Below are positions 58,515 through 64,000 of a stretch of DNA of 64,000 nucleotides, piece after piece (positions within the stretch are counted from its first letter, which is position 1; each line of letters starts with the position of its first letter). The DNA is taken from positions 18,153,001-18,217,000 of the forward strand of contig JAKSXM010000002.1 of NCBI GenBank assembly GCA_022575985.1, given 5' to 3'. A program made the translations under genes and the position numbers. The notes beneath the pieces were generated by a model that saw nothing but the letters and a program-made list of their open reading frames with translations, was not told the origin of the DNA and searched no databases. Source of the DNA: Anagrus nilaparvatae. Taxonomy: Eukaryota > Arthropoda > Insecta > Hymenoptera > Mymaridae.

Positions 58515-58689
58515 TTTAAAAAAGTACTCAAGATTTTCGAAATTTGCTTGACTATGTATTTGATAATGTAAGTATCTTTTGACTAAATAAGCGGCCAGAA
58601 GCAAATCCGAATCTGAAAAAGTGATGATTAACTAAATAACTTTAAAAAAAAATAAATAACTTATTTGACAATTTTAGTTCCTTATACGC

Positions 58690-59702
58690 ACGGTAGAATC
58701 GCTTTGGTTGAATATTCAACCAAAAATAGTAAAATTCAACCAATAGCTTACATACAAAATAAAATTGATGTAATTATAATGCAGAGTAAAAATATGATCT
58801 GTGCATGAATTAATTAACATTATAATAAACTATATAACTAGTAATTTTTTATATATTATTATTATTACTTCATTTGGCTCAGAAACTGAGGAATGACTAA
58901 TTAAAAAGGTTACTTAATTTAATTTATCCATAATTTTTAAACTTAAACTATACCTATATGTAAGATTCTTGGTGCATTTTTTGAAAAATTAATTTTAAAA
59001 AGAGTATTTTAAAATTTTTGCTCCAGTGAGCAGAGTACATATTTTTTTATTTACAAAAAAAAAGTATAGATTTATAAAAAAAAAACATGATTTCGATTGT
59101 AAAGGTATATGTAGTTTTAAATTAAAGTAAAGACGTTATTTTAACTATATAATAGTTTATATAGAAGTTTAAAATTATAAAAAGAAAAAAACGAATACAT
59201 TTTTTAATTTCATTTATAATAATCCATTATTTATACAAATAGAAATTAAAATACATACAATTTTATTAGTAAAATGAATACGCCTGTAATATTGCTAAAA
59301 GTTAATTAGGTACTTTTTTTTTTATTTATTGTCAGAGTTTTTCATAAAAGCAAATTTCCAGATGGAGCATTGATTGAACAAGATGGCTAAGCTAAAAACT
59401 GTTCGATTTACATAAATAAGAGTTTGTGTTTTGAAAAATTTGAAATTTTAGATTCCATTTTAATTTAATTAGTCATTCCTCAGCTTTTGAGCAAAATTAA
59501 GTAATAATACATAAAAAATCACTAATTATATAATCCATTATAAAATTAATTCACTTTTAATGGATGCACAGATCATTTTTTTACTCTGTATTATAATTAC
59601 ATCATTTTAATTTTGTATTTTAGCTTTTGGATGAAAATTACTACTTTTGGTTGAAAATTACTATTTTTGGTTGAATTTTCAACCAAAGCCATTCTACCAT
59701 TT
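58690..59702. mobile_element. ~1-kb element with ~220-bp inverted ends upstream of Toll
   Basis: ggtagaatcgctttggttga (about 58692) and the following ~200 bp match the complement of the right end (caaccaaagccattctacca, ending about 59701). Shared interior words include gtaattataatgcagagtaa and gaggaatgactaatt. No target duplication could be fixed and no transposase is present. It lies about 180 bp upstream of the Toll start codon. Confidence 0.7.
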
Positions 59703-60177
59703 TGGTATTTTGAAATGTAGCAAATACGAACCTTACGGTCGAGTTCAAAGTATTTATTTTCTGAAGGTACTACTACAAATAAACCACCATGCAAATTTAG
59801 CTCTTAAAGTCCAAATCTCGAATTTTGACAGCCAATATTTTTTTGCTGTTCTTAAAAAGAGAAAAATAATTTTTATTATTTTTCTCGAAAATACTTATAC
59901 ATATTAATGTGAAACATTTTTTCTTTTTAAGTCCAAATAGAAGCTTTCCTGCAGAAAATGATTCCGGGTTACTAAAATTTATTTGAACTGCGTATGTACG
60001 ACGAATCATCATTATTCGTTTTTGCTTTCAAATATATCAAAAACTTATGCTTCAAAAATCTTCTAATAGGGCTTAAATTACTTCTGAACCTTTAAATTTT
60101 TTGAACAAAAAATATCGATGAGTGATCTGTGTTTGAAAGCCTCAGAGATTATGAAAAATAATAACTTTTTAAAATTG
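59703..60177. other. A+T-rich spacer
   Basis: Frames at 59647-60012 on both strands overlap the element end and simple sequence; none is convincing. Confidence 0.35.
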
Positions 60178-60365
60178 TTGATTCTTTTACGTCTGGTATG
60201 GATTTAATAGTTGAATAAATGAGAAATTGACTTTTCCAGAGCAAAGATGTTTATTATAAATATTGTTCCCAACGTTTCGAATCTTTATAAGACTCCTTTC
60301 AAGGGATTCTATATACATATTATAATTGAATTAGTATTACATTAATTACAAATTTTTGGAAGTAT
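60178..60365 (-). mobile_element. Penelope-like LTR fragment, uninterrupted copy
   Basis: Complement carries gattcgaaacgttgggaaca and aataaacatctttgctctgg. It is the empty-site copy for the insertions at 10779 and 13449 and is otherwise nearly identical to 10672-10778. Confidence 0.65.
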
Positions 60366-62719
60366 TAAGATTTTTTTTTTTTTTAAAAGAAAAAGTTTAC
60401 TTATTAAAATTTCTGAAATTTTGAATTTAATTTCTCGCCAAGGCACGAGACCAAATAAAATTCTGATAACGATTTGTATTCTTTGGAAAATTTTACATAA
60501 GCATGTAACTTTTTATGTTACAGAAGAGTTTATTTCAAACTAGCATAATATTAAAAAATAATTGCAAATTTAATACGTTCAAGTTTGTATGTTTATGTAA
60601 AATTTACATCAGAAACCAAATATCGATCCAAATTTTATCTGGTTACGTGTTGGAGGGAAATTAGAAATTTTTGAAAATTAAATTTAAAGAGCTGTTATTT
60701 TTTATAATCTAAGATTTTCAAAACAAGACCGCCCACGAAATTTTTTTTTCTTCAAAAAATTTGAAGTATCAGAAATAATGCAAGCCTTACTTGAAGATTA
60801 TAAAAATTATTTATTTTTTTTTAAATGGCCAAAAAACTTGCATGATGCATTATTTTTAGTATTATTTCTAGGAAACTTACTTAATAGAAAAAATAAATCT
60901 TTAGATAATAATAAATTTTCTAAGTAAAAGTAGATTCACTTGTTATGTATGCTGTATTACACAAAATAATATAATAAAATCACAGGATATAACTTTTTTT
61001 TACGTATCATTTGCAATTTGGTAAATAATACATTCTCTACCTTTTATAAGTTATATACTACTTTTTATTTATAATCTAAATAAGAAATCAGAATTAAATC
61101 TTTTACCTGCATAAATTAAATTTTCGGTGTGTACCTATTTAATAAAACTTTCTAGTGTAGAATCATGGATACATTATGTCGAATATTTTTGTGTTGAAAA
61201 AATTCTGAGACAAATAAAATATATCTCTACAATTTTTTGAAAAATTGGATTCATGCTTAATATGATTATTACATTCTAAATTATATTTTTAAATGTGTTC
61301 ATTTAGTTTATTAAAGAATTCACAGATAGAAATATTAAATAAACATGTTATCATTTCAAAATGATAACATTTGAGTTTTCGAAATTTGTATTTGAAAATT
61401 TTTATGATGTTTAACGTTTGAGATGTATAATGTAAAGATAAAATTTAAGATATGATAAATATTCCAAAAAAATCAAAAAAAATGTGAACATATATATTGG
61501 AAAAAAACCAAAATTTTAGGTTAAAAAAATATAATTTTAAAATATAAAATATAATTAAATCATAAAATGTAAATTTAGAGCTATAATCACCTAGTCAATT
61601 TTTTGAAATACTTTTTATATTATTTTGGAGATGTTAACAATATTAAATAAATGAAATAAATAAAGAAAATAACAATTGTCGTATATCTTTAGTAACTTTA
61701 AGAACACGTGGGCAGAGTTGGTATCGCGCGCGTTTTAAAATAATCGAGTAAAGAAGAAAATATTTAAAAAAACTTAATTGTTTGTTTTTAAATACATTAT
61801 AATTACATTTATTAATATTTTTTTAAATATTTTATACCTATTACACTAATTTTTTTTTTGCTTTTGTTTATAAATTTTATATTTTAAAATATTTAATGGG
61901 GAATAAAAAGTAACTATATATCTAGTAAATCTTAGTACGCTAGTCAAATGAGAAAAACTTTGATTTGTATAGTAAGGCTTCAACTTCGTTAATCTTCATC
62001 TAAATTCTTTTTATTTATTTATAGAGGATGGTTGTAGGTTAATAGATATACAAAAATATTAAATTTAAAAAAAAGTACATTCTCAACTGTGAATATACAT
62101 AATAACGAATTATTATTTTTAGAGGTCAAAGACAACGTTTTTTGTAAAGTTTACATATGCTGAAATTACCCCGGAAACCTCGCTTAAAGCTTAGAAGCTT
62201 CGGGTCGGTCTTGGATTATTCCGGGTCGGGTCGGGTGGGGTCGGTCTTCGGGTATACCCAAAAAGTTTCAGAGGTCCGAAGGTACAGTTTTTTCATCTGA
62301 AATTTCTCTGTCATTACGAATCTATGAATATTTTTCCGGGGATTTTCCATTCACGCTTAAAAAAGAGAAAAAATAGTCAAAAAAACGTACTAGAAAAAAA
62401 TTATAATTTTTATTACCTATAAGAAATTATTTACTTTTTCATGTAAATTAAACAAGAAAAGAAATAAATTTGCACTCTTTTTAACATTTATACTTATTAT
62501 TATACGTACTGTTTTAAATATTTGATTTTCTTAAAAAATAATATTTTTCTAATTTATATTTTTACAAAAATAATAATAAAAAATTAATTAATTTGTATTC
62601 AAAAATTTTTAAGAAACTATTTTTGTAAGTACTAATACTTGAGTTACCTTAAAAAATAATTATACAAAAGATATGTTAAATTTTTTAAAATGTTTTAAAA
62701 ATTGGACGTATCTCAGTGG
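60366..62719. other. A+T-rich intergenic region
   Basis: No gene. 61995-62105 is a copy of 31095-31205. Near 62195-62275 there is a short G+C-rich run of gggtcggg words. No other structure supported. Confidence 0.4.
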
Positions 62720-62721
62720 AT

Positions 62722-62765
62722 TGAAAGAGAGAGAGGTCTTTTCGGACCTCTTTCTTTCTCTCGCG
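62722..62765. repeat. Short hairpin
   Basis: gaaagagagagaggtc pairs with gacctctttctttctctc around tttttcg-type loop sequence. Possibly a terminator-like or element-end structure; function unknown. Confidence 0.6.
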
Positions 62766-62794
62766 AGTTTTGTATAAGAAATTCCAAAATGTTT

Positions 62795-63090
62795 TTGTTT
62801 ATATTTATGTAAATAAACATCTAGGAGCTCTGAAATTTTTTCTACGCGAGTTTTTATAATAATAAATTATTTTTTAACTAAATATTATCAAAATCTGTTC
62901 TGTAAATTTTTTTTTGGAAGCCTTTAAAATCTCTTACGTGAAATATGCATGTAATTTAATAAGTACGTATTGTAATAAATTTACAGAACAGATTTTGATA
63001 ATATTTGGTTAAAATATAATTTATTATTATAAAAACTCGTAGAAAAAATTTTAGAGCTCCTAGATGTTTATTTACATAAATACTAGCTGC
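62795..63090. repeat. ~300-bp foldback element
   Basis: Arms of about 110 bp: tttatgtaaataaacatcta near 62806 and its complement near 63068. Shared inner words are ctaggagctctgaaat and atcaaaatctgttctgtaaa. The centre is near 62945. A small non-autonomous element is likely. Confidence 0.75.
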
Positions 63091-63800
63091 CTCCGGCTCA
63101 CTTTGCTCACCTCGGCAGCCGCCAAGGGGGCTGCGCCCCCCTGGACCCCTGCCACTTGATTTTTCCAAAGATATGTTGTTTTAGGTTACTCAATATTTTG
63201 TATAAAAAACTTTTTTACCCGAATTATTATCTAAAATTTACTAAATTATAAAAATTACGGACGTTGGAACTCAGGCGGATAATTAGTGATCAGCGATACA
63301 AAGCTTGATTACCCTTCCCTAGGATCCGTGGTAGTTGCTTCCCTCAACTACCAATTCTAGGATTCTCCCTGATAATACCTGTACAAGTTTCTTTTAGTCA
63401 CTCTATTGAGCTACTAAATTAGTAACCGGTAAGAATTACAAATATATATTATAATATTAGTCCTAAACTTTTATAATTTTAGAAAAATGATTGTAACTTT
63501 TGACAGATCAAACCGATTACCTTGAAAATTTAGGTGGATACGTAAAAAATATGCCTGAATCGAATGAAATTCTTTTTGATAAAAAATTTTTTTTTGGAAA
63601 TTCAGTTTTTTCAACATAAAAATTTTTTGTCGTTATCAATCAAAACAAAACCTAGCCTTTGTTGTGACCCGTAATTTTTGCCGTCTTTTGCCGTAAACCC
63701 GATGTCTGTAGCTTTTATCGTGTTCTCGTTTATCGCGTTCGGACATACACACATACACACATACACACATACATACATAATTAAAGATTTATATATTTAT
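63085..63800 (-). repeat. Inverted, diverged copy of the 1.75-kb repeat family
   Basis: Complement of the 36.8-37.6 kb region: ctgcctccggctcactttgc, ggggctgcgcccccctggac, gtgatcagcgatacaaagct and gccgtcttttgccgtaaacc. Ends in (ACATACAC)n near 63745-63780. The 70-codon frame at 62956 reads across this repeat and is not a gene. Confidence 0.8.
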
Positions 63801-64000
63801 AGAATTATCGAGTTAACAGTCATAAAAGCCAATTATTTCTGATGTTGCTACTGTTATCAAATCTTCTACGAAATAGATGAATTTAATAATAATGGATTTT
63901 TATTCGATCTCCTGAGTAAAGATATTTTATTTGTTTTTTAGATGAATTTAAGTTTGATTCGCATATATTTTTCGAATAAATTCTGCATTCCATGCTTACA

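Noticed and set aside
1..64000. tRNA, rRNA or other structured RNA genes
   Set aside because: None was recognised by eye; a covariance-model scan would be needed to exclude them.

Overview
The window is eukaryotic and very A+T-rich. It looks like an insect nuclear genome: short introns (60-82 bp where resolved), a Toll receptor with a TIR domain, a small secreted knottin gene, and a dense mix of DNA transposons, Helitrons, Penelope-like elements and foldback repeats. A hymenopteran such as a parasitoid wasp is possible, but nothing in the sequence proves the order.

Layout. 1-5.5 kb: a 690-codon PIN-like nuclease/CXC gene lies between two inverted arrays of an exact 150-bp repeat, with a second inverted set of ~310-bp repeats nested inside. 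6-15 kb: non-autonomous elements. Two of them (10779-13399 with a TA duplication; 13449-14803 with an 8-bp duplication) sit in one Penelope-like LTR fragment whose copy lacking both lies at 60.2 kb. 15.16-15.62 kb: a two-exon secreted cystine-knot peptide gene. 16-25 kb: mostly A+T-rich sequence with gene debris (an F-box/LRR relic and unrecognised exons) and an inverted minisatellite. 25.4-27.6 kb: a short-chain dehydrogenase-like gene with degraded motifs. 28-34.8 kb: a MITE, a relic of Toll exon 1, hairpins and a solo LTR. 34.8-48.5 kb: a large inverted duplication (arms 34.8-36.5 and 45.6-48.5) around a ~1.75-kb tandem repeat. Inside it are an apparently intact ISL2EU-type transposon (37644-42115, with SWIM/YqaJ and THAP/DDE genes) and a Helitron (45841-46868). 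49.2-54.7 kb: a 5'-truncated Penelope element with a GIY-YIG domain, and a deleted hAT element. 55.1-58.5 kb: a complete five-exon Toll-like receptor gene. 58.7-64 kb: another TIR element, hairpins, and a further copy of the 1.75-kb repeat family.

The host genes supported are the Toll receptor, the knottin and the SDR-like gene. Most other coding sequence belongs to mobile elements. Several insertions can be checked inside the window, because a related copy without the insertion is also present; this fixes the target duplications of the ISL2EU element, the Helitron, the solo LTR, the TA element, the 8-bp foldback and the MITE. Exon joins were made by eye from GT/AG sites and reading phase and have no transcript support.
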